Source: JBQTIU01 sp052387815
Lineage (GTDB): Bacteria; Pseudomonadota; Alphaproteobacteria; CACIAM-22H2
Direction: 5' to 3'
Length of the DNA: 37,606 nucleotides
Assembly: GCA_052387815.1 (NCBI GenBank)
Contig: JBQTIU010000060.1
Location: forward strand, 1 to 37,606
In this document: in pieces, positions 1 to 8,470 of the stretch
Layout of the letters: every line of letters begins with the position of its first letter
Position numbering within the stretch: the first letter of the stretch is position 1
Notes under the pieces: generated by a model
What the model saw: the letters and a program-made list of their open reading frames with translations, nothing else
Told to the model about the DNA's origin: nothing
Database searches by the model: none
Position numbers and translations under genes: made by a program

Positions 1-18
1 TGCGCGCGTCCCTGCGCC

Positions 19-1248
19 TTACTCCTTGAGACGGGTGAGGATCAGGTTCTCGGAGTGGAGGGTCCGGTGGACCGGGCATTTCTCGGCGATCTCGACGAGC
101 TTCGCGCGCTGCTCGGCATCGAGCGGCCCGGTAATCTCGAGCTCTCGCTCGATGCGGTCGATCTTGCCTTCCTTGGTCTCGCAGGTCGCGCAGTCCTCGG
201 CATGGATCTTGCGGTGCGCGAGCGACACCGAGATTTTCTCGACCGGCCAGTTCTTGCGCTCGGCATACATGCGGACCGTCATCGACGTGCAGGCCCCGAG
301 GCCGACCAGCAGGTAATCGTACGGCCCCGGTCCGGAATCGTTGCCGCCCACGCTCACGGGTTCGTCGGCGCGCAGGCGGTGGCGGCCCACGGTGGCGACC
401 TGCGCAAACTTGCCCTCCCCCACCTCGGCGACGAGAACCCCGTCCGCCGGCCCCGCCGTTTCGGCGCCAACCGTGTCCGCTTGCGGCTCGCCGACATAGC
501 GGGCCGCCCAGGCGGCGATGATATCGGCGACGTAGATCGCGTCCTCCCTGCGCGACAACAGGTGATCGGCGCCGTCGAGCGAGACGAAGCTCTTGGGGTG
601 CTTCGCCGCCTGGAAAATCTGGCCGGCATTGTCGATGGATACGATCGCATCAAGCGGCGAATGGAAGATCAAGAGCGCCTTGCGCAGGGCGCCGATGGCG
701 GCCGCGAGCTTTTGGCTTTCGATGTCGTCGAGGAACTGTTTCTTGATTCGGAACGGCCGGCCGGCCAGCAGCACTTCGGCCTCGCCCTTGGCGTCGATCT
801 CAGGCCGCGCGTCCTTGAAATGGCGGGCGACATGGGCGGGATCGGCGGGCGCGGCGATGGTCGCCACCGCGACCGCCTCCGGCACTTGGCCTGCGGCAGC
901 GAGGACCGCGGCGCCGCCGAGCGAATGGCCGATCAAGAGCTTCGGCGCCTCGAGGCGAGCGCGCATGTAGGCCGTCGCCGCCACGAGGTCGCCGACATTG
1001 GAGGAGAAATTGGTGTTGGCGAACTCGCCCTCGCTCGCCCCAAGTCCGGTGAAGTCGAAGCGCAGCACGCCGAAGTCGTGCGCGACGAGGCCTGCGGCGA
1101 CGCGCGAGGCTGCGAAGATATCCTTGGTGCAGGTAAAGCAGTGCGCCCACAACGCGTAGGCCCGTGGCCGCCCTTCGGGCAAGTCGAGCCGGGCCGCGAG
1201 GCTCGCACCATCGGCGCCGGGAAAAGTGAGTTTTTCCGTCCGCAGCAT
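19..1248 (-). CDS. Bifunctional alpha/beta hydrolase / OsmC-family protein
   Basis: The 409-residue product joins two domains. Residues 1-250 are a serine hydrolase fold with nucleophile elbow GHSLGG (Ser109) and likely partners Asp200 (SPLD) and His229 (GADH). Residues 270-405 are an OsmC/Ohr-like domain with the two family cysteines, Cys320 (GACTS) and Cys391 (CPVH), which in OsmC proteins reduce peroxides. The natural substrate of the hydrolase half is not evident. The start at 1248 (ATG) is preferred over an in-frame GTG at 1269 because GGAGGAGGG lies just upstream of the ATG. The gene is divergent from the aldo/keto reductase. Such fusions are known in Proteobacteria, so the architecture is uncommon but not new. 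Both active sites look intact. The role in peroxide or electrophile defence is inferred from the family. Confidence 0.9.
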   Translation of the reverse strand: MLRTEKLTFPGADGASLAARLDLPEGRPRAYALWAHCFTCTKDIFAASRVAAGLVAHDFGVLRFDFTGLGASEGEFANTNFSSNVGDLVAATAYMRARLEAPKLLIGHSLGGAAVLAAAGQVPEAVAVATIAAPADPAHVARHFKDARPEIDAKGEAEVLLAGRPFRIKKQFLDDIESQKLAAAIGALRKALLIFHSPLDAIVSIDNAGQIFQAAKHPKSFVSLDGADHLLSRREDAIYVADIIAAWAARYVGEPQADTVGAETAGPADGVLVAEVGEGKFAQVATVGRHRLRADEPVSVGGNDSGPGPYDYLLVGLGACTSMTVRMYAERKNWPVEKISVSLAHRKIHAEDCATCETKEGKIDRIERELEITGPLDAEQRAKLVEIAEKCPVHRTLHSENLILTRLKE

Positions 1249-1362
1249 CGCGCCCTCCTCCGCTCGCACCCGAGGCCCATCGGCAGGGTATCACGGAAAC
1301 CAACGGTCCGGCATCGCCGAGGGCGCGTCTCGGTCTTGCGCCAAGGCGCGGCCCAATGTCAT

Positions 1363-2406
1363 ATGTCGGCAACGATGGCGGGGGGAAAGGCATTGGACTA
1401 CCGGCAACTCGGGCTAAGCGGTGTCAAGGTCTCACCGCTCTGTCTCGGCACCATGACCTTCGGCGATCGCACGGACGAAGCGGAGGCGGGGCGCATCGTC
1501 GCCATGGCGCGCGAAGCCGGCGTCAATTTCATCGACACCGCCGACGTCTACAATCGCGGCAAGTCGGAGGAGATCGTCGGCCGCGCCGTCAAGCCCGACC
1601 GCCACCGCTGGGTGATCGCGACCAAGCTCGCCAACCCGATGGGCGAGGGACCCAATGAGCGCGGGCTGTCGCGGCGGTGGATGTTCGAGGCCGTCGAGGC
1701 GAGCCTGAAGCGCCTCGGGACCGACTACATCGACCTTTACTATTTTCACAAGGAGGACCTTGCCACCCCATTCGCGGAGCAGGTGCGTGCGATCGGCGAC
1801 CTCATCCGCGCCGGCAAGATCCGCTATTTCGGCCTCTCCAACCACCGCGCCTTCCGCCTCGCCGAGATTTGCAATCTCTGCGACCGGGCCGGCATCGACC
1901 GGCCCGCCGCCAGCCAGCCCTATTACAACGCCATGAACCGCATGCCGGAAGTCGAACACCTTCCGGCCTGCGCCTATTACGGCCTCGGCGTGGTTCCCTA
2001 CAGCCCGACGGCGCGCGGCGTGCTCACCGGCAAATACGTCCCCGACGCGCCGCCGCCAGCCGACACGCGGGCCGGGCGCAAGGACCAGCGGATCATGGAG
2101 ACCGAATGGCGCCGAGAATCGCTGGTCATCGCCCAAAAGCTCAAGACGCATGCCGCGGCGCGGGGCATTTCCGCGGTCCAGTTCGCGGTCGGCTGGGTGC
2201 TCAACAACAAGCTGGTCACCTCGGCGATCGCCGGTCCCCGCACCCACGATCAGTGGCAGGACTATCTCGGCGCACTGTCCTGCCGGTTGACGCCGGAGGA
2301 CGAGGCCTTGGTCGACTCCCTGGTCACGCCCGGCCATCCCTCGACGCCCGGCTATAACGATCCCGCCTACCCGATCGAAGGGCGCCCGGCCGCCAGCGCA
2401 CGCTGA
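1363..2406 (+). CDS. Aldo/keto reductase
   Basis: This is a roughly 347-residue NADPH-dependent aldo/keto reductase with a (beta/alpha)8 barrel. The catalytic tetrad is visible: Asp58 and Tyr63 in FIDTADVYNRG, Lys88 in IATKLA and His129 in DLYYFHKED. The C-terminal cofactor region (TSAIAGPRTHDQW) matches the YghZ/Tas-like branch, whose members reduce aldehydes and ketones. The start is uncertain: ATG at 1363 and ATG at 1375 are both in frame, and neither has a clear ribosome binding site. The reading frame stays open far upstream to position 55, but that part is antisense to the hydrolase gene. It precedes the peptidase/TRAP operon by 94 bases, which contain a separate promoter, so co-function with that operon is only possible. 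Confidence 0.88.
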   Translation: MSATMAGGKALDYRQLGLSGVKVSPLCLGTMTFGDRTDEAEAGRIVAMAREAGVNFIDTADVYNRGKSEEIVGRAVKPDRHRWVIATKLANPMGEGPNERGLSRRWMFEAVEASLKRLGTDYIDLYYFHKEDLATPFAEQVRAIGDLIRAGKIRYFGLSNHRAFRLAEICNLCDRAGIDRPAASQPYYNAMNRMPEVEHLPACAYYGLGVVPYSPTARGVLTGKYVPDAPPPADTRAGRKDQRIMETEWRRESLVIAQKLKTHAAARGISAVQFAVGWVLNNKLVTSAIAGPRTHDQWQDYLGALSCRLTPEDEALVDSLVTPGHPSTPGYNDPAYPIEGRPAASAR

Positions 2407-2420
2407 CGCCGACCCGTTCC

Positions 2421-2449
2421 TGGACACCGCCGCCGCCCTGGACTAGATT
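2421..2449 (+). promoter_or_regulatory. Sigma70-like promoter for the M24 peptidase/TRAP operon
   Basis: The -35 hexamer TGGACA (2421-2426) matches five of six consensus bases. After exactly 17 bases comes the -10 hexamer TAGATT (2444-2449), four of six. It lies in the gap between the aldo/keto reductase stop and the GTG start at 2501, leaving a leader of about 45 bases. The assignment rests only on match and spacing. Confidence 0.5.
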
Positions 2450-2500
2450 GCGCGGCATCCTTGATCCCGATGACCCGAATGAAGCGATGGAGAACCGCCC

Positions 2501-3631
2501 GTGCTGACCAACGACAAGCTCCGCTCCCTGCCCCAGAGGGCCGGCGTCGATGTCCTGGTGGCGATGAGCCCGGAGAACTTCGCCTATGTGAGCGGCGCGC
2601 ATATCATCACGGTGAGGCTGATCCCCCCTCGCCACGCCTATGCCGTCGTCCCGCGCGATCGGGAACCGGTCCTCGTCGTGTGCAGCATCGAAGAGGCCCA
2701 TGCCCGCGAGGAAAGCTGGATCACCGACATCCGCACCTACACCGAATTCAAGGACGACCCGATCAACAAGCTGGGCGACCTGCTCACCGAACTGGGCCTC
2801 GCCAAGGGCAAGCTCGGCATCGACCTGTCCTATCTGCCGCACAACGCGTATGTGCGGCTGGTCAAGCGGCTGCCCGACCTAACCATCGTCGACACCACCG
2901 ATGCGGTGGTGGACCTCAGGGTCATCAAGGACGACGACGAGGTCGCCAAGGTCGAGCACGCGACCAAGACCACTCATGCAGCCGTCATCCAGGCCATGGA
3001 AGCCGCGCGGCTCGGCGAGACCGAGAAGACCATTGCCAACCGGATTTCCACCGGCATCATCAATCTGGGGGCTGACGGCACGCTGTTCATCTGTTTCGGC
3101 AGCGGGCCGCGCTCGCGGCAAGCCCACCCCATGGCCAACGACCGGGTGCCGAAGGAATCGGAGATCATCCGGCTCGACGTCGGTGGCACCTACAAGTCGT
3201 GGAACACCGACTTCGCGCGCACCTACTCGACCGGTAATCCGAGCGCCGTGCAGAAGGAAACCTATCGCAACCTCGCCATCGTCCAGAAGAACACCATCGA
3301 CTTCGTCCGCCCGGGCGTCACGGCGGAGGACATCTTCTTCTTCTGCAAGGAGAACTTCGCCAAGCAGGGTCTCAAGTTCCACATGCCCCATGTCGGCCAC
3401 AGCTTCGGCATCGAGCTGCACGAGAACCCGATGCTGCGTCCGGGCGACAAGACTAGGCTCAGGAAAGGCATGGTGATCAACGTCGAACCACTCTGTTTCG
3501 GCGAGGACGGCAGCGGCAACCATCTCGAGGACCTGATCCTGGTCACCGACCAGGGCTCGCGGCTCTTGACCCACGGGCTGGCGCCGCGGGAGCTGCCCGT
3601 GATCGGCGTTCCGCTCGCCCACCAGCGTTAG
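2501..3631 (+). CDS. M24-family metallopeptidase (Xaa-Pro aminopeptidase-like)
   Basis: The 376-residue product has the creatinase-type N-terminal domain (about 1-140) and the pita-bread M24 catalytic domain. All five dinuclear metal ligands are present: Asp226 (RLDVGG), Asp237 (NTDFART), His300 (HVGHSFG), Glu329 (NVEP) and Glu343 (HLEDL). M24 enzymes cleave Xaa-Pro bonds, but the fold also includes creatinase and DMSP lyase, so the substrate cannot be named. The start is GTG, with GGAG about 10 bases upstream. The three TRAP genes follow on the same strand (34-base gap to dctP), so the enzyme probably processes whatever the TRAP system imports. That link is inferred from position. Confidence 0.88.
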   Translation: MLTNDKLRSLPQRAGVDVLVAMSPENFAYVSGAHIITVRLIPPRHAYAVVPRDREPVLVVCSIEEAHAREESWITDIRTYTEFKDDPINKLGDLLTELGLAKGKLGIDLSYLPHNAYVRLVKRLPDLTIVDTTDAVVDLRVIKDDDEVAKVEHATKTTHAAVIQAMEAARLGETEKTIANRISTGIINLGADGTLFICFGSGPRSRQAHPMANDRVPKESEIIRLDVGGTYKSWNTDFARTYSTGNPSAVQKETYRNLAIVQKNTIDFVRPGVTAEDIFFFCKENFAKQGLKFHMPHVGHSFGIELHENPMLRPGDKTRLRKGMVINVEPLCFGEDGSGNHLEDLILVTDQGSRLLTHGLAPRELPVIGVPLAHQR

Positions 3632-3665
3632 AGAATCGTCCAACGTCAACCTTAGGGAGGTTCGC

Positions 3666-4661
3666 ATGAGCAACAGGAAGTTCATCGCCGGCGTGGCGTT
3701 CGCCGGCATCGCCGGGCTGGCGCTCGCTTCGGCAGCGGCCGAGGCGCAGTCGCTGAGGCTCGCCCATCACCACGCGGTGGGCGGCACGGTCGACAAGACG
3801 GCGAACAAGTTCGCCGATCTCGTCAAGGAGAAGACCGGCGGGAAGCTCATCATCGCCGTCTTTCCCGCCGCCCAGCTCGGGCAGGAGGTCGAAGCCTTCG
3901 GGCTGATGAACCAGGGCGTGATCGACGCGACCATCACGTCCCTGGGGCACATGGACAAGTTCTATCCGCCGATGGGCGTCACCTCGCTGCCATTCATCTT
4001 CCGGGACTGGGCGCACGCCTACAGGGCGTTCGACGGCGAGTTCGGCAAGACCCTGACCGCCGGCATGCTCGAAAAAAGCAACGCCCATTTGATCGGCTAT
4101 ATCGGGCTCGGCTTCCGCGACATGATCTTCCGCGGCGATCCAGTCACCGAGGCCGACCGGATGAAAGGCCTCAAGATGCGATCGCCGGAATCGCACGTGT
4201 GGATCCGGATGTTCCAGCTCCTCGGCGCGCGGCCGACGCCGGTCACCTGGGGCGAGGTCTACACGGCGATGCAGACCGGCGTGGCCGAGGGCCTCGAATC
4301 CCCGGCCATGGCGGCGCTCGACATGAAGTTCAACGAGGTCACCAAGTCGGTGGTGCGCACCCGCCACATGTTCGCGACCATGGCGATCACGATCAACAAG
4401 AGCCGGCTCGGGCGGCTTCCCGCCGACCAGCAGGGCGTCATCCTCGCCGCCGGGCGGGAGGCCGCGATATGGTCGAACACGACGATCTCCGAACCGGGCG
4501 AGGCCGAGGCCTACAAGGCGATGACCACCAAGGGCATGCGCGTGTTCGACGCGGCGAACCCGCCCGCCTGGGCCGAGGCGGTGAAGCCGTTGTGGGAGGA
4601 ACTCGCGTCCAAGGACGCGGCGACGAAGAAGGCGATCGACATCCTGGTCGCGACCAAGTAG
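3666..4661 (+). CDS. TRAP transporter substrate-binding protein (DctP family)
   Basis: This is a 331-residue periplasmic solute receptor. A Sec signal peptide with basic n-region (SNRK) and alanine-rich core probably ends after Ala27 (AAAEA|QS). The mature protein begins LRLAHHHAVGG, and the segment GLKMRSPES contains the conserved arginine that binds the substrate carboxylate in DctP proteins. The length fits the family. A strong AGGGAGG ribosome binding site precedes the ATG. The two membrane subunits follow at once, giving a complete three-component TRAP system driven by an ion gradient. The ligand is unknown; organic or amino-acid-like carboxylates are usual for the family. Confidence 0.93.
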   Translation: MSNRKFIAGVAFAGIAGLALASAAAEAQSLRLAHHHAVGGTVDKTANKFADLVKEKTGGKLIIAVFPAAQLGQEVEAFGLMNQGVIDATITSLGHMDKFYPPMGVTSLPFIFRDWAHAYRAFDGEFGKTLTAGMLEKSNAHLIGYIGLGFRDMIFRGDPVTEADRMKGLKMRSPESHVWIRMFQLLGARPTPVTWGEVYTAMQTGVAEGLESPAMAALDMKFNEVTKSVVRTRHMFATMAITINKSRLGRLPADQQGVILAAGREAAIWSNTTISEPGEAEAYKAMTTKGMRVFDAANPPAWAEAVKPLWEELASKDAATKKAIDILVATK

Positions 4662-4690
4662 CGGCGATAGACGGCAAGGCCGTCGGACAG

Positions 4691-5146
4691 ATGGATTCGC
4701 GACTGCACGCCAAGAGCGTCGAGATCATCCATCTGTTCGCCGCCTTGCTGTTGGCGGCGGCGGTCATCCTCATGGCCGCCCAGGTCGTGCTGCGGTTCGG
4801 GTTCAACAACCCGCAGGCCTGGGCCGAGGAGGTGGACCGCTATTTCTTCGTCTGGTCGGTTTATCTGGGCACGATCATCGCCCTCATCCGGGACACCCAT
4901 ATCCGGGTCACCGTGCTCACCGACCCCTTAGGTCCGCCTGGCCGGCGGTTTTCCGATGCGCTCAACCGCTGGCTCAACGTCCTGTGCCTGGCCTTCGTCG
5001 GCTACTGGGGCTACGCCAACGCCTATGAATATCGCGCCCAGGTCTTTTACACCGTTCCCTGGATGCCGCAGATCCTCTTCTATTTGTCGGTGCCCGTGTG
5101 CATGACGCTGATGGTCGCCTACCTGCTCGTCCCGGCGCGCAGATAG
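4691..5146 (+). CDS. TRAP transporter small permease (DctQ family)
   Basis: This 151-residue inner-membrane protein has four hydrophobic segments, roughly residues 12-33, 47-66, 85-105 and 121-145. It carries the DctQ-type motif of an amphipathic stretch followed by NNPQAWAEEVDRYFFVW, close to the family's RY.F.W signature. It sits between the solute receptor and the large permease with short gaps (29 and 59 bases), the standard TRAP order. Start ATG 4691 was chosen because it begins just before the first membrane segment; upstream parts of the frame overlap dctP. Confidence 0.92.
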   Translation: MDSRLHAKSVEIIHLFAALLLAAAVILMAAQVVLRFGFNNPQAWAEEVDRYFFVWSVYLGTIIALIRDTHIRVTVLTDPLGPPGRRFSDALNRWLNVLCLAFVGYWGYANAYEYRAQVFYTVPWMPQILFYLSVPVCMTLMVAYLLVPARR

Positions 5147-5205
5147 CGTCCCCCCATGCCCCCGAGATTGAACCCGCGATGCGCCCGCGCGTGGCGACCT
5201 GATCC

Positions 5206-6477
5206 ATGGAAATAGTCGCGCTGTTCCTGGTTTTCCTTTCGCTGATGCTGGCCGGCGTGTCGGTGGCCACCTCGATGCTGGCGGCGAGCATCCTCAATGT
5301 GCTGGTCTTCGGCCTGCCGCAAATCGTCGTCGCCGAGCGCATGCTCAACTCGATCAATTCCTTTCCGCTCTTGGCCGTGCCGTTCTTCATCCTCGCCGGC
5401 GTGATCATGAACCGGGCCGGGTTGACCACGGAAATGGTCGAGGTGTCGAAGGCCTATTTCGGTCATTTTCAGGGCGGCACGGCCCACGTCAACGTCACCG
5501 CCAACATGATCATGTCGGGCGTTTCGGGGTCCGCCTCGGCCGACTGCGCCGCCATCGGTTCGATGCTCATCCCGACCATGGTCCGCGAAGGGTATCCGGC
5601 CGGTTTCGCCGTCGGCCTCACCGCCGCCGCCTCCTGCATCGGACCCATCATTCCGCCCTCGATCGTCATGGTCATCTACGGGTCGATGACCAATCTGTCG
5701 ATCGGCCGGCTGTTCCTGGCCGGCGCGCTGCCCGGCATCGCCATCGGCCTGGCGCTCATGACGCTGGTTGCGTACATGGCCCGCCGCCAAGGCTTCCCGC
5801 GGCACCCGAAGCTGCCCTGGGGTCGGCGGCTGCGGGTCACCGTCCGCGCGCTCCCCGCGCTGCTCGCGCCGGCCGTAATCCTCGGCGGCATCGTCACCGG
5901 GTACTACACGGCCACCGAGGCCGGAGTCGTCGCCTGCGTCTACGGGCTGGCCGTCGGCCTGTTCGTCTACCGCGAGATCAAACTCTCGGACTTGATGGGC
6001 GTGCTGTCCGAGGCGGTGGAGATGACCGCGATCCCGGTGTTCATCCTGGCCTCGGCATCGATCTTCGGGTTTCTTCTGACCATCCACGGGTTCGGGCCGA
6101 TGACGGTCGATGCCATCAAGGCCCTCGACTTGAGCCCGACGACGCTGTTGCTGGCCATCGTTGTCCTGCTCTTGATCGTCGGCCTGTTCGTCGAAGGCCT
6201 CGCCGCGCTCCTCATCTTCGTCCCGGTCTTCATGCCGCTCGTCCCGGCGTTCGGTTTCGACCATATCCACTTCGCGCTGATCGTCATTGTCACCATCCTC
6301 ATCGGAACGGTCACGCCGCCGGTCGGCCTTCAGCTTTACATCGCCTCGGCGATCGGCCGGGTGCCGCTCAACCAGGTCACCGTGTGGCCGTTCGTCGGCG
6401 CCATGGTCTCCGTCGTCCTGTTGATGGTGTTCTTCCCGCCCTTGGTGACGTTCCTCCCCAACCTGGTGTTCGACTGA
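5206..6477 (+). CDS. TRAP transporter large permease (DctM family)
   Basis: The 423-residue product is hydrophobic throughout, with about a dozen membrane segments. It has the DctM hallmarks: FFILAGVIMNRAG near residue 63, the SGSASADCAAIGSM loop near residue 107, and PIIPPSIVMVIYG near residue 147. In the C-terminal half the repeat-equivalent GTVTPPVGLQLY appears near residue 367. It forms the ion-coupled translocation channel and works with the DctQ and DctP proteins encoded just upstream. The length is typical and there is no sign of damage. Confidence 0.94.
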   Translation: MEIVALFLVFLSLMLAGVSVATSMLAASILNVLVFGLPQIVVAERMLNSINSFPLLAVPFFILAGVIMNRAGLTTEMVEVSKAYFGHFQGGTAHVNVTANMIMSGVSGSASADCAAIGSMLIPTMVREGYPAGFAVGLTAAASCIGPIIPPSIVMVIYGSMTNLSIGRLFLAGALPGIAIGLALMTLVAYMARRQGFPRHPKLPWGRRLRVTVRALPALLAPAVILGGIVTGYYTATEAGVVACVYGLAVGLFVYREIKLSDLMGVLSEAVEMTAIPVFILASASIFGFLLTIHGFGPMTVDAIKALDLSPTTLLLAIVVLLLIVGLFVEGLAALLIFVPVFMPLVPAFGFDHIHFALIVIVTILIGTVTPPVGLQLYIASAIGRVPLNQVTVWPFVGAMVSVVLLMVFFPPLVTFLPNLVFD

Positions 6478-6605
6478 ACCCCGGGCGAGGGGGCGGGGGG
6501 CGAAAGCACGAGGGCGCCGTTTCGCGGCTGCAACGATCGCGGCGCCGTGCTATTTTCGGCGATGGCCGCAAGGCCGACCCGAAACGACGACCGAAGGGGG
6601 CAACC

Positions 6606-6806
6606 ATGACTGTCGCACGCGTCACCAAGATCACCGCGGGCTCGAGCAAAAGCTTCCAGGATGCCGTTGCCGTGGGCTTTGCCCGCGCGGCCAAGACCAT
6701 TCGCGGCATCACCGGCCTGGAAGTCCTTTCGCAGAAGGCCAAGGTTGAGAAGGGCAAGATCGTCGAGTACCGGGTGAACCTGGAGATCATCTTCATTCTC
6801 GAATAG
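6606..6806 (+). CDS. Dodecin-family protein lacking tryptophan
   Basis: The 66-residue product has the dodecin pattern: beta strand VARVTKITAGSSKSF, one helix (DAVAVGFARAAKTI), then two strands ending EYRVNLEIIFILE. Dodecins are dodecameric flavin-storage or buffering proteins in which a tryptophan stacks on the isoalloxazine ring. This protein contains no tryptophan at all; the expected position reads GITGLEV. It may therefore bind flavin differently or not at all. GAAGGGGG lies 5 bases before the ATG. It is followed by the convergent FAD oxidoreductase. Family assignment is firm, flavin binding is not. Confidence 0.85.
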   Translation: MTVARVTKITAGSSKSFQDAVAVGFARAAKTIRGITGLEVLSQKAKVEKGKIVEYRVNLEIIFILE

Positions 6807-6847
6807 CAGCGGCTGGGATCCCGGCGGCGGGCGGAGATGCGGGCGGG

Positions 6848-8470
6848 CTAGAGCGCGCGGCGCAGCCGGCGGCGACGGAAATCGCGCACGATCTCGCGCG
6901 CCGCGTTGTGGCCTGGCATGCCGGTGACGCCGCCGCCCGGGTGGGTCCCGGCGCCGCACATATAGAGTCCGGCGAGCGGGCCGCGGTAGTCGGCATGGCC
7001 GAGGACGGGGCGCAAGCTGTAGAGCTGGTCGAGCGTCATCGCGCCGTGGAAGATGTCGCCGCCGACGAGGCCGAATTCGCGCTCGAGGTCCAAGGGCGAC
7101 AGCGCCGAGCGGCGGAGAATGCTGGCCTTGAAGTTGGGAGCAAAGCGATCGACGAGGTCGATGATCGCGGCGGCGGCCTCGTCCTTGGCATCGTCCCAGC
7201 TTCGCCCGTCGGGCAGCACCGGGTTGAAGTGCTGGCCGAACAGGCTGGCGACGTGGCGGCCGGCCGGCGCCAGCGAATCATCGACGGTGCTGGGAATCAG
7301 CAATTCGACGATCGGCTGGCGCGACCACCCCGAGGCGCGCGCATCCACATAGGCGCGCTCCATGTAGGCGAGCGAAGGCGCGAACACAATGCCCGACATG
7401 TGATGCGCCCCTGCCGCCTTGCCCGGCAAGCACACGAAATCGGGCAGCTCGGACAACGCCACGTTCATGCGGAAGCTGCCGGAGGCGCACTTGTAGGCGC
7501 GGATGCGGCGCAGGAAATCGGCGTCGAGGTCGGCTTCGTCCATGAGCTTGAGATAGAGGAGCTTGGGGTTGACGTTGGCCACCACGGCGCGGGCCTCGAT
7601 CTCGGCGCCGTCGGCCAGCGTCACGCCGACCGCTTGCGCGCGACGCACCCGGACCCGCGCGACCGGGCTCGCGGTGCTGATTTCGACCCCGCGCCGCCGC
7701 GCCTCGCTTGCCATCGCCGTCGTGATCGCCCCCATCCCGCCCATCGCGTGGCCCCACTGGCCGCGCTTGCCGTTGACCTCGCCGAAGACGTGGTGCAGGA
7801 GGACGTAAGCCGAACCCGGCGTGTAGGGGCTGGCGAAATTGCCGACCATGGAATCGAAGCCGAAGGCGGCCTTCAGGGGGTCGGCCTCGAACCAGCCGTC
7901 GAGCACGTCTCCGGCGCTCTTGGCGAAAAGGTCGATTGCGTCCCGCCGTTGCGTGAGGGTGAGGCGCAGGAAGCGGCGGCCGAGCCTCAAACCTGCCAGC
8001 ACATCGCGAAGGCCGCCGCCGACATTGGGGGGCGTTTCGAGCACGAGCGCGCGCAGGAACTCGCTCGCCGCGGAGAGCATGTCGTAATAGGCGGGAAGCC
8101 GGTCGGCGTCGCGCCGCGAGAACCGCGCGACCTCCGCCTGGGTTGCCAGGAGGCCGCCGTGGAGCTTCAGGTGAGCGCCGTCGGGCAGCGGCAGGAAATT
8201 GGCCAGTGGGCGCTCGACGATCCGCAACCCGTGGTCGGCAAGGCGCAGGTCGGCGATGATCTTCCGGTGCAGCAAGCTCACCGTGTAGCTCGCCGTCGAG
8301 TTGCGGAACCCGGGATGGAATTCCTCGGTCACCGCGGCGCCGCCGACGATGGCGCGGCGCTCGAGCACCCGCACCTTCAGCCCGGCGCCCGCCAGGTAGC
8401 AGGCGCACACCAGCCCGTTGTGGCCGCCGCCGACGATGACGGCGTCATACGCGGCGCGGCGGCTCGGCAA
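6848..8470 (-). CDS. PYROXD2/phytoene-desaturase-like FAD-dependent oxidoreductase
   Basis: The roughly 540-residue product begins with a dinucleotide-binding fold, VIVGGGHNGLVCACYLAGAG, followed by VLERRAIVGGAAVTEE and a C-terminal FAD motif around LYMCGAGTHPGGGVTGMPGHN. This matches the phytoene-dehydrogenase-related / PYROXD2 group. The start is probably TTG at 8470, just before the first beta strand, overlapping the end of the Rieske gene by 26 bases; an in-frame extension to 8554 lies wholly within the Rieske gene and has no family look. The overlap implies translational coupling. Its substrate is unknown. The partner Rieske oxygenase suggests a shared oxidative pathway. It is not a carotenoid gene by context, since no crtB or crtE is present. 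Confidence 0.85.
   Translation of the reverse strand: MPSRRAAYDAVIVGGGHNGLVCACYLAGAGLKVRVLERRAIVGGAAVTEEFHPGFRNSTASYTVSLLHRKIIADLRLADHGLRIVERPLANFLPLPDGAHLKLHGGLLATQAEVARFSRRDADRLPAYYDMLSAASEFLRALVLETPPNVGGGLRDVLAGLRLGRRFLRLTLTQRRDAIDLFAKSAGDVLDGWFEADPLKAAFGFDSMVGNFASPYTPGSAYVLLHHVFGEVNGKRGQWGHAMGGMGAITTAMASEARRRGVEISTASPVARVRVRRAQAVGVTLADGAEIEARAVVANVNPKLLYLKLMDEADLDADFLRRIRAYKCASGSFRMNVALSELPDFVCLPGKAAGAHHMSGIVFAPSLAYMERAYVDARASGWSRQPIVELLIPSTVDDSLAPAGRHVASLFGQHFNPVLPDGRSWDDAKDEAAAAIIDLVDRFAPNFKASILRRSALSPLDLEREFGLVGGDIFHGAMTLDQLYSLRPVLGHADYRGPLAGLYMCGAGTHPGGGVTGMPGHNAAREIVRDFRRRRLRRAL

Noticed and set aside
55..1362. Long open frame upstream of the aldo/keto reductase
   Set aside because: It runs antisense through the OsmC-fusion gene and reads as low-complexity Arg/Gly/Asp sequence; the reductase fold begins only after 1363.
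6848..8470. Carotenoid biosynthesis gene
   Set aside because: The sequence resembles phytoene dehydrogenase, but no crtB, crtE or other carotenoid gene is near, and the PYROXD2-type N-terminus fits better.
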